A DNA stretch of 64,000 nt from Alphaproteobacteria bacterium MarineAlpha5_Bin9 (lineage in GTDB: Bacteria; Pseudomonadota; Alphaproteobacteria; HIMB59; GCA-002718135): positions 1 through 64,000 of the forward strand of contig PTKV01000005.1 of NCBI GenBank assembly GCA_002937895.1. Direction: 5' to 3'. Under the pieces are notes generated by a model, which saw nothing but the letters and a program-made list of their open reading frames with translations, did no database searches and was not told the DNA's origin. The position numbers were made by a program, and so were the translations under genes. Below, piece after piece: positions 45,505 through 54,795 of the stretch; the stretch's first letter is position 1; each line of letters begins with the position of its first letter.

Positions 45505-46943
45505 TGTCCTCTAAAATTAAATTTGTTTACAATAACAATATTATTGAATTAGAAAACATTGATCCAAATGAAACACTATTAAACTTTATAAGAAACAATT
45601 TAAAAAAAACTGGGACAAAAGAAGGTTGTGCAGAGGGAGGTTGTGGAGCCTGTACTGTTGTTCTTGGAACTTTAAAAAATAATAAAATATTATATCAAGT
45701 AGTTAATTCTTGCATAATATTTGTACCAATGATTCATGGAAAACAACTTATAATAGTTGAAGATTTGGAATCAAAAAAAGATTTACACCCTGTACAAAAA
45801 GCAATGATTAAACATAACGGTTCTCAATGTGGATTTTGTACTCCTGGTTTTGTTATGTCTTTATTTTCAATGTATAAAAATAATAATAATTATACTGAAA
45901 AAATCATAAAAGATTCTATTTCTGGGAATCTTTGTAGATGTACTGGTTATAAACCGATAATAAATGCGGGAAAAGAATTGAATAATTATTTTAAACCAGA
46001 CAAATTTGAAATAAACAAAAAAATAGATATTGAGCTTATTAAGAAAATTCAAAATGAAAAAAAACCCATAAAAATTAACTATAATAACAAATTATATTTT
46101 TCACCTTTATCAATTAAAGAGCTTTTATTAATTATTAAAAATAATCCTAATGCAAAATTAATTAACGGTGGTACAGATTTGGCACTAACAGTTACTAAAA
46201 GTAGAAAAGATTTGAATTCATTAATTTATTTAGGAAACATAAAAGAATTAAATTATATAAAAGAAAATCAAAATAATATAGAGATCGGATCATCCACACC
46301 TTTAATAGAGATAGAAAAATTTATAAGTAAATATTACTCAGATTTTAGTGAAATATTAAAAAGATATGGCTCATATCAAATAAGAAATATTGCAACAATA
46401 GGGGGTAATCTTGGGACAGCATCACCTATTGGAGATACTTTACCTATTCTGTTATCATTGAATGCTTTAATTATTACTCAAAAAAACAATATTTCTAGAA
46501 AAATTTTAATTAAGGATTTTTTTACAGGATATAGAAAAACAAAACTTAAAAAAAATGAATTTATAAAAGCAATAATAATACCAAAAAACAAATCTTATAT
46601 TTTTAGAGCTTATAAAATATCAAAAAGATATGATGATGATATTTCAAGTGTGTGTATGGGAATCAATCTAAATTTAGAAAGAAACATTATAAGAAATATA
46701 ATTATAGCCTACGGTGGAATGTCAGAAAAACCAAAAAGAGCAACAAATTGTGAAAAATATTTAAATAATAAAAATTTTGATAAAGAAACTATAATTAAAT
46801 CTCAAAAAGAATTATTAAAAGATTTTAATCCTATTAATGACATGCGAGCTTCAAGTGAATATAGAAAAAATATTGCGAAAAATTTACTTCTAAAATTTTT
46901 TTTCGAAATTAAAAAAAATAAAAATATAAGAATATATGATTAA
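45504..46943 (+). CDS. xdhA: Xanthine dehydrogenase small subunit (2Fe-2S and FAD)
   Basis: 479 residues. N-terminal ferredoxin domain with GCAEGGCGACTVV, then the second cluster HNGSQCGFCTPGF and NLCRCTGYKPI; from about 190 the FAD domain (INGGTDLAL and IRNIATIGGNLGTASPIGD). Passes electrons from the molybdenum centre to NAD. Coupled to uraH and overlaps xdhB by 8 nt. Confidence 0.96.
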   Translation: MSSKIKFVYNNNIIELENIDPNETLLNFIRNNLKKTGTKEGCAEGGCGACTVVLGTLKNNKILYQVVNSCIIFVPMIHGKQLIIVEDLESKKDLHPVQKAMIKHNGSQCGFCTPGFVMSLFSMYKNNNNYTEKIIKDSISGNLCRCTGYKPIINAGKELNNYFKPDKFEINKKIDIELIKKIQNEKKPIKINYNNKLYFSPLSIKELLLIIKNNPNAKLINGGTDLALTVTKSRKDLNSLIYLGNIKELNYIKENQNNIEIGSSTPLIEIEKFISKYYSDFSEILKRYGSYQIRNIATIGGNLGTASPIGDTLPILLSLNALIITQKNNISRKILIKDFFTGYRKTKLKKNEFIKAIIIPKNKSYIFRAYKISKRYDDDISSVCMGINLNLERNIIRNIIIAYGGMSEKPKRATNCEKYLNNKNFDKETIIKSQKELLKDFNPINDMRASSEYRKNIAKNLLLKFFFEIKKNKNIRIYD

Positions 46944-49242
46944 AAATAATATAGAATCCTTATTTACAGAAAATCTTCCTCATGACAGTGCTCAAAAACA
47001 TGTGAATGGAAAAGCTAGATACACTGATGATATTTTGGAACCTAATAATATTTTTTATGCAGCAATAGGTTGGAGTAAGAAATCTAATGCCATAATAGAT
47101 AAAATAAATCTTGATGATGTTATTAAAAGTGAGGGTGTTATAGATATAGTTACTTATAAGGATATACCAGGAAGAAATGATGTTGGACCTGTCTTTGATG
47201 GAGATCCAATATTTCCTAAAAATAAAGTTGAGTATTTTGGTCAGCCAATATTTGCTGTTTTAGCGACTACGAATGAACTAGCAAGAAAAGCAGTTTTAAA
47301 AGCTAAAATTTCGTACATAGAAAAAAAACCTATTATTACGATACAAGAAGCACATAAAATCAAATCATACATTTTCAAGCCAAAACAGATCCATAGGGGT
47401 AGTCCAAATATTGCCTTAAGAGATGCAAAAAATTATCTTAGAGGTAATTTTTCTACAGGAAGCCAAGAGCATTTTTACTTAGAAGGTCAAATATGCATGA
47501 CAATTCCACAAGAAGACAATGATTTAATTGTTTATTCATCAACTCAACATCCCTCTGAGACTCAGCAAATTATTTCAAAAATGCTAAAAATTAAAAATAG
47601 TTCAATTGCTGTGAAAGTTAGAAGAATAGGTGGTGGTTTTGGAGGAAAAGAAACTCAATCATTTATTTTTGCAGCTATTTGCACCCTTCTTGCAAATAAA
47701 ACAAAATTACCTGTAAAATTAAAAATAGACAGAGATGATGATATAATTATTACAGGGAAAAGGCATGATTTTTTTTCTGAATATGAAGTTGGTTTTAATA
47801 ATAATGGTCAAATAAAAGGATTAAAAATTAATCTATACTCAAGATGTGGTATTTCTGCTGACTTATCAGCTGCTATTAATGATAGAGCTCTATTTCACAT
47901 TGACAATGCATACTATATTCCAAACATTTTAGTTAACAATTATTATTGTAAAACAAATACAGCTTCAAATACAGCATTTAGAGGATTTGGTGGGCCTCAG
48001 GGAATGATGGTGATAGAAAATATCATTGATAATATCGCAAGGTATCTAAAAAAAGATCCAACAACAATTAGAAAAAATAATTTTTATAAAAAAAATACTA
48101 ATAATATTACTCATTATAATATGAAAATAGAAGACAATATTATAAATGAAATCTTTGAAGAATTAATTACCTCATCTAGATATATTAATAGAAATAAACA
48201 AATTAGAGATTTTAATGATAAAAATAATTTAATAAAAAAAGGAATTGCTATTACTCCTGTAAAATTTGGCATATCTTTTACAAAGAATTATTTAAATCAA
48301 GCTGGTTCGTTAGTGCACATCTATAATGATGGTAGTGTTTATTTAAACCATGGTGGGATAGAAATGGGTCAAGGAACTTTAACAAAAATTGCACAAATTG
48401 CCTCTAATGAATTAGGAATATCAATAAATAAAATTAAAATATCAGAGACAAATACATCCAAAGTTCCTAATACATCAGCATCAGCTGCTTCATCAACTAC
48501 AGATTTGAATGGTGCTGCAGTATTAAATGCAATTGAAAAAATTAAAAATAATATTAATCACTATGTGAGAAGTAAATACAAAATATCTATTGATAAAGTC
48601 AAATATAGAAATAACAAAGTTATTTATAGAAATAAAATTTTTAATTTTAATGATTTGATTATGGAATCCTATTTAAATAGAGTTTCATTATCATCAACAG
48701 GATTTTACAAAACTCCAAAAATAAACTTTGATGATAAGAATTTTGAAGGTAGACCATTTTACTATTTTGCTTATGGAGCTGCGGTATCAGAAGTTATAAT
48801 AGACACTTTAACTGGTGAAAATAAATTAACTCAAGTAGATATATTGCATGATGCTGGCAATCCTATAAATGAAAATATTGAAATTGGTCAAATAGAAGGA
48901 GGCTTTATCCAAGGTATGGGTTGGCTAACTTTTGAAGAAGTTAAATGGAGTGAAAAAGGAAATATATTAACCCATTCACCATCAACTTATAAAATACCAG
49001 CATCAAATGATACTCCTACAAAATTTAATGTAAAATTATTTAAGGGAAATAATATTGAAAAAGTTATTAATAGATCTAAAACAACTGGAGAACCTCCTTT
49101 GATGTTATCAATGTCAGTTTTTTTTGCAATTAAAGATGCTATTGCAAGTGTAGGTGATTATAAAATTATACCAAAAATAAACGCCCCAGCTACACCAGAA
49201 GAGATTTTATCTTCAATAAATATTATTAAAAAGAATTTATGA
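46936..49242 (+). CDS. xdhB: Xanthine dehydrogenase large subunit (molybdopterin)
   Basis: 768-residue molybdenum hydroxylase that oxidises hypoxanthine to xanthine and xanthine to urate. Visible motifs: VRRIGGGFGGKETQ (cofactor binding), AFRGFGGPQG, MGQGTLTKIAQIA and TTGEPPLML with the catalytic Glu. Opens with NLPHDSAQKHVNGKARYTDD, standard for XdhB. Overlaps xdhC by 4 nt. Confidence 0.97.
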   Translation: MIKNNIESLFTENLPHDSAQKHVNGKARYTDDILEPNNIFYAAIGWSKKSNAIIDKINLDDVIKSEGVIDIVTYKDIPGRNDVGPVFDGDPIFPKNKVEYFGQPIFAVLATTNELARKAVLKAKISYIEKKPIITIQEAHKIKSYIFKPKQIHRGSPNIALRDAKNYLRGNFSTGSQEHFYLEGQICMTIPQEDNDLIVYSSTQHPSETQQIISKMLKIKNSSIAVKVRRIGGGFGGKETQSFIFAAICTLLANKTKLPVKLKIDRDDDIIITGKRHDFFSEYEVGFNNNGQIKGLKINLYSRCGISADLSAAINDRALFHIDNAYYIPNILVNNYYCKTNTASNTAFRGFGGPQGMMVIENIIDNIARYLKKDPTTIRKNNFYKKNTNNITHYNMKIEDNIINEIFEELITSSRYINRNKQIRDFNDKNNLIKKGIAITPVKFGISFTKNYLNQAGSLVHIYNDGSVYLNHGGIEMGQGTLTKIAQIASNELGISINKIKISETNTSKVPNTSASAASSTTDLNGAAVLNAIEKIKNNINHYVRSKYKISIDKVKYRNNKVIYRNKIFNFNDLIMESYLNRVSLSSTGFYKTPKINFDDKNFEGRPFYYFAYGAAVSEVIIDTLTGENKLTQVDILHDAGNPINENIEIGQIEGGFIQGMGWLTFEEVKWSEKGNILTHSPSTYKIPASNDTPTKFNVKLFKGNNIEKVINRSKTTGEPPLMLSMSVFFAIKDAIASVGDYKIIPKINAPATPEEILSSINIIKKNL

Positions 49243-50090
49243 ATTTAATAGAAATTGAAACAATTGATAAAATTAAGCAAAAAATGATTTTAGCAAAAAT
49301 TATCTCTACTAAAGGATCTTCACCAAGAGATGAAAATACATATATGATTATAAGCAAATCGAAATTTTTTGGAACTATTGGAGGCGGAGAATTAGAATTT
49401 CAAGTTATTAAAAATTCTTTAAGTATTCTAAAAAGTGATTCTGATAATATAAAAATTATTGATTTTCCTTTAGGACCATTACTTGGCCAATGTTGCGGTG
49501 GATATGTTAAAGTAGAATTAAAGAAATATCTAAATGGAAAAACATTAATTAAAGAAAATGATCTTAAGAATTCAATTATGAAAAATAATATTAATTTATA
49601 TATCTTTGGCGCAGGACATGTTGGAAAAGCTATCATAGATAAGTTAGAAGGTATCGGTTTTAATGTTTTTGTCATAGATTCTAGACAAAACTATATTTCA
49701 AATATTAAAAAAAATTATGTCGAAGCAATATATTCTAAAGATAACAACACTATTATTAATCATACTAGAAATAATTCTTTTTATTTAATTATGACTCATA
49801 GCCATAAAATAGATTTGGAGTTATGCGCATTGCTTCTTAAAAAGAATGACTACTCTTTTATTGGCTTAATTGGATCTAAAACAAAAAAAAATAAATTTAA
49901 TAAAAGACTATTAGATATTGGTTTTGATCAATATTCAATAAATCAAATTGAATGTCCTGTAGGACTTAAAAACATTGAAGGTAAAGAACCAAATATAATT
50001 GCAATTTCTATTATCGGAAGATTAATTGAATATAGATCATTAATTTTTAATAAAAATAAAAATAATTATAAAAATGTGGTAAATAAGTAA
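49239..50090 (+). CDS. xdhC: Xanthine dehydrogenase accessory protein XdhC
   Basis: Inserts the sulfurated molybdenum cofactor into XdhB. 283 residues: N-terminal XdhC/CoxI domain with GTIGGGELEFQ and LGQCCGGYVKVEL, then a Rossmann domain with IFGAGHVGKAI, MTHSHKIDLELC and FIGLIGSKTKKNK. Two bases separate it from puuD. Confidence 0.94.
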   Translation: MNLIEIETIDKIKQKMILAKIISTKGSSPRDENTYMIISKSKFFGTIGGGELEFQVIKNSLSILKSDSDNIKIIDFPLGPLLGQCCGGYVKVELKKYLNGKTLIKENDLKNSIMKNNINLYIFGAGHVGKAIIDKLEGIGFNVFVIDSRQNYISNIKKNYVEAIYSKDNNTIINHTRNNSFYLIMTHSHKIDLELCALLLKKNDYSFIGLIGSKTKKNKFNKRLLDIGFDQYSINQIECPVGLKNIEGKEPNIIAISIIGRLIEYRSLIFNKNKNNYKNVVNK

Positions 50091-50092
50091 TA

Positions 50093-51313
50093 ATGAATCT
50101 TTTAAGTTCCTTAAGTCCTTTTTTTTTAGATTGGTTGGATTTAATTGTTAGATGGTTTCATATAATTGTTGGAATTGCTTGGATTGGAACTTCTTTTTAT
50201 TTTAATTGGCTAGATAGTAAACTCGATAGAAATATTGATGAAGAAAATATAGAGGGTGAACTATGGTCAGTTCATTCTGGAGGATTTTATAATATAAATA
50301 AATTAAAAGGACCTCCCAAAGAATTCCCAAAGGAACTTCATTGGTTTAAATGGGAAGCCTATTCTACTTGGTTAAGTGGATTTATTTTACTAGTAATTGT
50401 ATATTATTTAAATTCAGAAAGTCTTTTGATTGATCGAAGTGTTTTAATTATTAATACGTGGCAAGCTATAATCATTTCATTATTCTTTCTGTTTGGATCA
50501 TGGTTTGTTTATAATTTTTTATGCAATTCAAAACTAATTAATAATTCAATTGTATTTACTTCAACCTGTTTTATTCTTGCAATCTTCATTTGCTTTATTT
50601 TAACTCATATCTTTGGTTCGAGAGCTGCATATATTCATGTTGGTGCTTGCTTAGGAACAATTATGGCAGCTAATGTTTTTAGAGTTATAATACCATCTCA
50701 AAAAAACATGGTTGATTCAGCACTAAATAATCAAAAACCAAATCTACAAATGGGTATTAACGCGAAAAACAGATCAATGCACAATAATTATATTACTTTA
50801 CCAGTAGTTTTTATTATGATTAGTGCTCATTATCCATTCACGTATGGACATGAATATAATTGGTTAATTTTAGTTATTATTTCTTTAAGTGGAGCATTAA
50901 TTAGACATTATTTTAACTTGAGAAATAAGAGAAAATATAAATTTTGGATTTTACCAGTCGCTTTTTCATTAATGATTTCACTATTTTTCTTTACCTCTTT
51001 ACCTAAATTATATTTTAACAATATTAATTATATAAAAAATAATGAAGATGTTAAATTTAATGAGGTTAAAAATATTATTAAATACAGATGTGGAGTATGT
51101 CATGCAAAGAATCCTACATTCGAAGGTTTACCTAGTGCTCCTCTAGGTATTATTTATGATAATGAAAACGATATCTTAATGAATATATCAAAAATTAAAG
51201 AACAAGCCTTAGATTCAGATATAATGCCCCCAGGAAATATAACAGGAATTACTAAGCATGAGAGAAATAAATTAAGATTATGGATAAAACAAGGATCTAA
51301 AACTAATAATTAA
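50093..51313 (+). CDS. puuD: Membrane-bound urate oxidase PuuD with cytochrome c domain
   Basis: 406 residues: eight or so membrane helices with WFHIIVGIAWIGTSFYFNWLD and HWFKWEAYSTWLSG, then a periplasmic cytochrome c domain with one haem site CGVCH and a distal Met candidate (IMPPG). Oxidises urate to 5-hydroxyisourate and passes electrons to the respiratory chain instead of to O2 directly. It replaces cofactor-free uricase or HpxO in this pathway. Overlaps the convergent alkA gene by 11 nt. Confidence 0.93.
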   Translation: MNLLSSLSPFFLDWLDLIVRWFHIIVGIAWIGTSFYFNWLDSKLDRNIDEENIEGELWSVHSGGFYNINKLKGPPKEFPKELHWFKWEAYSTWLSGFILLVIVYYLNSESLLIDRSVLIINTWQAIIISLFFLFGSWFVYNFLCNSKLINNSIVFTSTCFILAIFICFILTHIFGSRAAYIHVGACLGTIMAANVFRVIIPSQKNMVDSALNNQKPNLQMGINAKNRSMHNNYITLPVVFIMISAHYPFTYGHEYNWLILVIISLSGALIRHYFNLRNKRKYKFWILPVAFSLMISLFFFTSLPKLYFNNINYIKNNEDVKFNEVKNIIKYRCGVCHAKNPTFEGLPSAPLGIIYDNENDILMNISKIKEQALDSDIMPPGNITGITKHERNKLRLWIKQGSKTNN

Positions 51314-51920
51314 CATTAATTGGATCAATACTTCTCCAAAGATACCAAGTAGCAATAGAATTATAAGGTTCCCACTTTTTATAAAAGAAATTTAGTTTTT
51401 TTTCATTTATCGGTAAATTAATTTTATAATTTATTGATATAGCCTTCATAAGACCTAAATCTTTAATAGGAAGAATATTTTTCTTGCCCAATGAAAATAT
51501 TAAAAACATATCTATAGTCCAATCACCTATACCTTTAATAGTAATTAAATTTTTTCTAATATCATTTTCGTTCAAATAATTAATTTTTTTAATAAATTCT
51601 TTATTATTAAGGAAAAAAATACATAGATTTCTAATATATGAAATTTTTTGCCTTGAAAGACCAATTTTTTTTAATCTATGTAAATTTATTTTTAATACTA
51701 TTTCCGGCTTAATTATTTTTTCAAGAGAAAAAAATTTTTCTTTAATTGAACTAGCAGCTCTAACTGAAATTTGCTGACCAATAATAGAATTTAAAATACT
51801 TTCAAAATAGTTTTTATTAATAAATAAGTTATCTTTTGAATGTTTTTCAATTATTTTCTTTAAAATCTTATCTTTTTTTGATAAGTAACTTTTACCTTTA
51901 CTCCAATAGTGAGGTTTCAT
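51303..51920 (-). CDS. alkA: DNA-3-methyladenine glycosylase II
   Basis: Removes alkylated purines from DNA. 205 residues with the helix-hairpin-helix ITIKGIGDWTIDMFLIF and catalytic Asp in LPIKDLGLMKA. The N-terminal domain of E. coli AlkA is absent, giving the short form common in alphaproteobacteria. It is convergent with puuD and divergent from a 57-residue membrane gene. Confidence 0.92.
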   Translation of the reverse strand: MKPHYWSKGKSYLSKKDKILKKIIEKHSKDNLFINKNYFESILNSIIGQQISVRAASSIKEKFFSLEKIIKPEIVLKINLHRLKKIGLSRQKISYIRNLCIFFLNNKEFIKKINYLNENDIRKNLITIKGIGDWTIDMFLIFSLGKKNILPIKDLGLMKAISINYKINLPINEKKLNFFYKKWEPYNSIATWYLWRSIDPINVNY

Positions 51921-51921
51921 T

Positions 51922-52095
51922 ATGATGTATTATAACCAATTTAAAAAAATAATATCCTATTTAAATTACATATTTGGTATTTATTTATGGATATTAATTA
52001 TTTACAGTATTCTAAATTATACCGGCTTAATTAAATCATCACCATTAGGCAAAATTCTTTTATATCCTATAGAAATCATAATTTCACAATTCTAA
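51922..52095 (+). CDS. Small membrane protein, 57 residues
   Basis: Found by hand in the 197-bp gap between alkA and the EamA gene. Frame from ATG at 51922 (a second ATG follows at 51925) to TAA at 52093-52095: MMYYNQFKKI start, a hydrophobic helix about residues 17-32, then TGLIKSSPLGKILLYPIE. Good protein-like composition with Pro, Gly and Tyr, and no alternative use of the space. No family recognised. It ends 22 bp before the EamA ATG. Confidence 0.55.
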   Translation: MMYYNQFKKIISYLNYIFGIYLWILIIYSILNYTGLIKSSPLGKILLYPIEIIISQF

Positions 52096-52117
52096 TAGAT
52101 TAGATAAATTAGATAGG

Positions 52118-53011
52118 ATGCTTATTTACTATATTATAGCCTTAATTGCAGCCTTCTGCTGGTCTGTATCCTCTTTAATATCTGCTGATGTTTCAAGAGA
52201 ATTAGGAGGAATAGGATTTAATCGACTTAGATTAATATTAGTATCTATAATGTTATTAATTTTTACATTTTTTGATAATAATTGGGTAACTATTAAGCAT
52301 GAATATATAGCAATTATTCTTATTTCTGGGATCATAGGTGTATTAATTGGTGATACTTTATTATTTATTGCTCTTCAAAGGATTGGTCCTAGAAGAAATA
52401 ATATTTTATTTGCTTTAGCTGCTCCTTTTACAATAATTCTTAATATTTTCATTTTAAAAGAAAATATGAATCTTTTGGAATTTCTTGGTTGTATCGTAGT
52501 GTTTATAGGGGTGGTCTTAGCTATAACTTATGGTAGTAATAAAAAGAATGAACATAGATGGGAGATTATTGAAGGTTCTATTATATATGGAATCATATTA
52601 GGAGTTTTAGCTGCTTTATGTCAAGCAATAGGCATAATTATGATGAAGCCAATTTTAAATAATGGAGCTGATCCTATAGTATCTGCAGCTTTAAGAACCA
52701 GCGTATCTGCACTAATTCTTTCATTATCATTTTTGACAAATTATAAATTATTTAAAGATAAAACTAAATACACATTTAAAATTTTTTACAAAACCACTAT
52801 TGCAGGCTTCATGGGTATGGCTTTAGGAATGAGTTTATTATTAATATCTTTAAAATATGCTGATGCGGGTATAGTCGCAACTTTATCTTCTACCAGCCCT
52901 ATAATTATTTTATTTTTGATTTGGTTAATAACAAAAAAAATACCTACTTTTGGGGCATGGCTAGGAACTATATTTGCAATTGCAGGAACTGGTATGATTT
53001 TTATAAATTAA
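52118..53011 (+). CDS. EamA/DMT-family transporter
   Basis: 297-residue ten-helix exporter: ALIAAFCWSVSSLISADVSRELG start, GDTLLFIALQRIGPRRNNILFALAAPFTIILNIFILKEN in the first repeat and STSPIIILFLIWLITKK in the second. Substrate unknown. It is followed after 2 bp by a conserved small protein gene. Confidence 0.88.
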   Translation: MLIYYIIALIAAFCWSVSSLISADVSRELGGIGFNRLRLILVSIMLLIFTFFDNNWVTIKHEYIAIILISGIIGVLIGDTLLFIALQRIGPRRNNILFALAAPFTIILNIFILKENMNLLEFLGCIVVFIGVVLAITYGSNKKNEHRWEIIEGSIIYGIILGVLAALCQAIGIIMMKPILNNGADPIVSAALRTSVSALILSLSFLTNYKLFKDKTKYTFKIFYKTTIAGFMGMALGMSLLLISLKYADAGIVATLSSTSPIIILFLIWLITKKIPTFGAWLGTIFAIAGTGMIFIN

Positions 53012-53013
53012 GT

Positions 53014-53241
53014 ATGAACAATAAAAATAAAAAAATTTTATGGAAAGAAATATTATCTGCTGGGGACTTTCTTAATGGAAAATTACCACCTCACCCCAAC
53101 CATCCAAAAGGAAGGAATGCCTATGCACATGTAGCTTTAGAAATTAAAAATAAATACAAAAAATCATATAAAGAAATTCAAGATGAAAAATTACAAGAAG
53201 TTATTGAGTATATAAATTTTTTAAAAAAAAATCCTTTTTAA
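53014..53241 (+). CDS. Conserved 75-residue hypothetical protein
   Basis: The start is placed at the ATG 53014-53016, two bases after the EamA stop; an upstream in-frame ATG at 52921 would run through the EamA gene and looks spurious. The protein has KEILSAGDFLNGKLPPHPNHPKGRNAYAH, which looks like a conserved motif, then a charged helix with KSYKEIQDEK. Probably cytoplasmic; I do not know its function. Convergent with the MFS gene (4-nt overlap). Confidence 0.75.
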   Translation: MNNKNKKILWKEILSAGDFLNGKLPPHPNHPKGRNAYAHVALEIKNKYKKSYKEIQDEKLQEVIEYINFLKKNPF

Positions 53242-54416
53242 TTTGTTTTGTATTTAGTAACTGGCAAGAAAAATGTCATTATTGAAATAATCAACATAAT
53301 TATTGCACTAAGAATGAATAACATACCAAATTCAGAAGTAAGCTTATAAACTAATGAAATTAAATAAACTGCTAAAGGTCCAGAACCAAAAGCTACTATA
53401 AATTTAATACCATACATAGAACCATGATGTCTACGAGGTGTATATTTAGCTAGTAATATATTTTCAGTTGGTAATATACTTGCATTAAATAAAACTGTTA
53501 ATAAACATACTATTACAAGAGGAATTCCGGTAAAAAAAGAGATAAAAATAAAAAATGGAATTTGGAATATCATTCCTATCAAATAAATTTTTTTTAAAGA
53601 AAATTTATCTGCTAATAATCCACCTATTAATGACATCAAGCCAGATAAACCATATATTAATGCAACAATTGCTCCAATTTGATATGTTGAAATATTCTCT
53701 ATTCTTAAATCAAAAAGTTTGGGCAATGAAGTTTGCATAAATTGGAAAGTTAACCCTAAACCAAACATGGCAGTTAATAAAATAATAGCAACTAATATAA
53801 GTTGAGATGAAGAATGTTTTTCATCAAAACTTTTAACCGATATATTCCTAAAGGATATATATTTACTTATTATTAGAAAAAATAAAATAATTGAAAGAAT
53901 TATAGAAATAACTCCAGGTATAATAAAAGCCAATTGCCATCCATAAACTTCAACTAAAAGTCCTGCTACATAAGCTCCTGTTCCAATCCCTATTCCACCA
54001 AATATTCCATTAATTCCAAGAGCTTTTCCTCTTTTTTTATAAGAATTTACTATCCATGCTACTCCTACAGGATGATAAATAGAACAAAACAATCCTAACA
54101 AAGATAATCCAATAAACAAAAATAATTTATTTTCACTTAAACCGCATATAATTGAAGAAAAACCCATGCCTAAAAACATTATAACCATCATCATTGATCG
54201 ACTCCATCTATCACTAATCCATCCAGCAGGAAGTGCTCCAATTCCTACTAACAATGATCCTAAAGTCCATAGTCTAATAAGTTCATCATATGATATCATC
54301 CATTGATCTTCAATTGCTAGAATAATAACAAAATAAAAAGCTGCAAACATATGCATAAAAGCATGGCCAACAGAAGAAAAGATAAGAGTTAAGTTATTAT
54401 TATTCACTTTTAACAA
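53238..54416 (-). CDS. MFS transporter (Fsr-like)
   Basis: 392-residue twelve-helix major facilitator. The A-loop motif is GWISDRWSRSMMM between helices 2 and 3; GVAWIVNSYKKRGKALGINGIFGGIGIGTGAY covers helices 4-5. The general pattern recalls the fosmidomycin-resistance group. The substrate cannot be assigned. It starts inside msrB with a 17-nt overlap. Confidence 0.87.
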   Translation of the reverse strand: MLKVNNNNLTLIFSSVGHAFMHMFAAFYFVIILAIEDQWMISYDELIRLWTLGSLLVGIGALPAGWISDRWSRSMMMVIMFLGMGFSSIICGLSENKLFLFIGLSLLGLFCSIYHPVGVAWIVNSYKKRGKALGINGIFGGIGIGTGAYVAGLLVEVYGWQLAFIIPGVISIILSIILFFLIISKYISFRNISVKSFDEKHSSSQLILVAIILLTAMFGLGLTFQFMQTSLPKLFDLRIENISTYQIGAIVALIYGLSGLMSLIGGLLADKFSLKKIYLIGMIFQIPFFIFISFFTGIPLVIVCLLTVLFNASILPTENILLAKYTPRRHHGSMYGIKFIVAFGSGPLAVYLISLVYKLTSEFGMLFILSAIIMLIISIMTFFLPVTKYKTN

Positions 54417-54795
54417 GATTTAAAGATGAAGAATTAATACAATATCTTTTTCCTGTAGGTTGAGGACCATCATCAAAAAGATGGCCTAAATGTGCATTAC
54501 AATTTGAACATAAAACTTCAATTCTTTTCTTGCCTAAAGAGTTATCAATTTTAGAAGTAATATTTTTTTCTTCAAGCAAATCATAAAAACTTGGCCATCC
54601 ACTTTGAGAGTCATACTTTGTTTCACTAGAAAATAATTCAGCATTACAACATTTGCAACAATATATACCTGTAGATTTTTCATTATTGTATTTACCAGAA
54701 AAAGGTTTTTCTGTTCCAGCTTGTCTAGTAATATAAAATGTTTGTGGATCTAATATCTTTTTCCATTCTTCTTCAGTTTTTTTAATTTTCTTCAT
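54400..54795 (-). CDS. msrB: Peptide-methionine (R)-S-oxide reductase
   Basis: Repairs oxidised methionine. 131 residues with zinc-binding CxxC pairs (CCKCCNAEL and CSNCNAHLGHLF), substrate segment SQSGWPSFYD and catalytic Cys in KRYCINSSSL. It overlaps the upstream EamA gene by 4 nt, and the MFS gene begins inside its end. Confidence 0.96.
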   Translation of the reverse strand: MKKIKKTEEEWKKILDPQTFYITRQAGTEKPFSGKYNNEKSTGIYCCKCCNAELFSSETKYDSQSGWPSFYDLLEEKNITSKIDNSLGKKRIEVLCSNCNAHLGHLFDDGPQPTGKRYCINSSSLNLVKSE

